This document shows, piece by piece, positions 63,459 through 64,000 of a stretch of DNA of 64,000 bases (position 1 is the first letter of the stretch; every line of letters begins with the position of its first letter). This stretch comes from Nocardioides lianchengensis (GTDB lineage Bacteria; Actinomycetota; Actinomycetes; Propionibacteriales; Nocardioidaceae). The notes below the pieces were generated by a model. It saw only the letters and a program-made list of their open reading frames with translations. It was not told the origin of the DNA and searched no databases. The position numbers were made by a program, and so were the translations under genes. The stretch is from the NCBI RefSeq assembly GCF_900101465.1, contig NZ_FMZM01000010.1:124001-188000 (forward strand). The letters run 5' to 3'.

Positions 63459-64000
63459 CAGTTGACCCCGCTCCCGGGCGTGCCGGCCTCGAGGTCGGCG
63501 AGGAACCGCTCCACGACGCGCGACTGACGCTCGTCGTCGTCGAGGCTCTCGCCGACGATGCGGCCGGCCAGGGTGGTGGCCAGGGTGCCGACCTCGGCGC
63601 GCAGGGAGGTGACCGCCTGCTGGCGCTCCGCCTCGATCTGGGCCTTGCCGTGGTCGACGATCCGCGCTGCCTCGGTCTGGGCCTGCTCGCGCATCTCGGC
63701 GACGATCTGGGCACCCTGCTCACGCGCTTCCTCACGGATGCGCGCGGCCTCGTGCCGGGCGTCGGCGAGCTGCTTCTCGAGCTCGGCGAGCTTGGCGTCG
63801 GCCTCGGCCTGCTTGGTCTCGGCCGCCGCGAGGCCGCCTTCGATCGCCTTGGTGCGCTCGGTGTAGATCTCCTCGAACTTCGGCGCCACGAACTTGCTGA
63901 CGGCGAAGAAGAGGATGCCGAACACGACGAGCGAGAGAACGATCTCGACGGTGTGCGGGAGCAGCGGGTTCAGCTCACCCGCCGCGAGGGGGACGAGTTG
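63458..64000 (-). CDS. atpF: ATP synthase b subunit, N-terminus cut by the window edge
   Basis: The last 180 codons are present, open to position 64000 without a start chosen. LNPLLPHTVEIVLSLVVFGI followed by LFFAVSKFVAPKFEEIYTER is the single membrane helix and the stalk beginning; the rest is a long charged helix (EIYTERTKAIEGGLAAAETK and on). Stator peripheral stalk of the F-type ATP synthase. Order atpF-atpH-atpA-atpG-atpD-atpC matches the standard bacterial operon; atpB and atpE must lie beyond the window. Confidence 0.95.
   Translation of the reverse strand, partial: QLVPLAAGELNPLLPHTVEIVLSLVVFGILFFAVSKFVAPKFEEIYTERTKAIEGGLAAAETKQAEADAKLAELEKQLADARHEAARIREEAREQGAQIVAEMREQAQTEAARIVDHGKAQIEAERQQAVTSLRAEVGTLATTLAGRIVGESLDDDERQSRVVERFLADLEAGTPGSGVN

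Overview
The window is 64 kb of chromosome from a high-G+C actinobacterium (roughly 70% G+C, many GTG starts, third codon positions almost all G or C). NucS mismatch endonuclease, the GlgE glucan pathway, a DUF2550 gene after atpC, crotonyl-CoA carboxylase/reductase with a MeaA-type mutase, and short palindromes carrying the words GGTCGAGTAGCGAG and GGTCTCGATACGC fit Nocardioides or a close relative. The genus is an inference from gene content; there is no rRNA gene to settle it. No tRNA, rRNA, CRISPR array, prophage or transposase was seen.

Layout. 1-5.8 kb: nadD (cut by the window edge), a 52-aa membrane peptide, proA, a ZIP metal transporter, etfBA and an enoyl-CoA hydratase. 5.9-19.1 kb: alpha-glucan block with glgX (+), glgP (-), then the tightly overlapped operon glgE-treS-pep2-glgB (+) ending in an odd leaderless solute-binding-like protein. 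19-26.5 kb: Nudix, EamA/LysR pair, YbbN/CnoX-like protein, CoA transferase, secreted EEP hydrolase, PH-domain membrane protein. 26.6-34 kb: acyl-CoA block with two VOC proteins, meaB, acetyl-CoA acetyltransferase, methylmalonyl-CoA epimerase, the pxpABC 5-oxoprolinase operon and ccrA. 34-48.7 kb: DivIVA-like coiled coil plus AI-2E family permease, EamA/CGNR pair, alpha/beta hydrolase, GH114 protein, SRPBCC protein, an 820-aa secreted beta-helix protein with a triplicated C-terminal module, a tandem-duplicated 3-hydroxyacyl-CoA dehydrogenase, nucS, a heptad-repeat protein, an orphan histidine kinase and a D-amino-acid oxidase. 48.7-57.6 kb: secreted hydrolase, ferritin behind a candidate IdeR/DtxR box, lipoprotein, histidine phosphatase, ethylmalonyl-CoA mutase, STAS protein, cobalamin adenosyltransferase, lytic transglycosylase, SelT/W/H protein, MFS permease. 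57.6-64 kb: DUF2550 and the ATP synthase genes atpFHAGDC (atpF cut by the edge).

How the genes work together. The trehalose-maltose-1-phosphate-glucan route is complete (TreS, Pep2, GlgE, GlgB) beside two glucan-degrading enzymes (GlgX, GlgP). Scattered single genes supply much of an ethylmalonyl-CoA route: thiolase, 3-hydroxybutyryl-CoA dehydrogenase, Ccr, epimerase, Ecm, plus MeaB and PduO-type adenosyltransferase for the B12 cofactor. Three of them (thiolase, ccrA, ecm) carry the core TTACC-N4-GGT a few tens of bases upstream and the dehydrogenase carries a relative of it, which suggests a common repressor not encoded here.

Convergent gene ends in this window come in two kinds. Most overlap or lie a few bases apart. 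Each of the five wider gaps holds a palindromic element, in four distinct sequence families, and some of these elements provide the stop codon or the last residues of the neighbouring gene.
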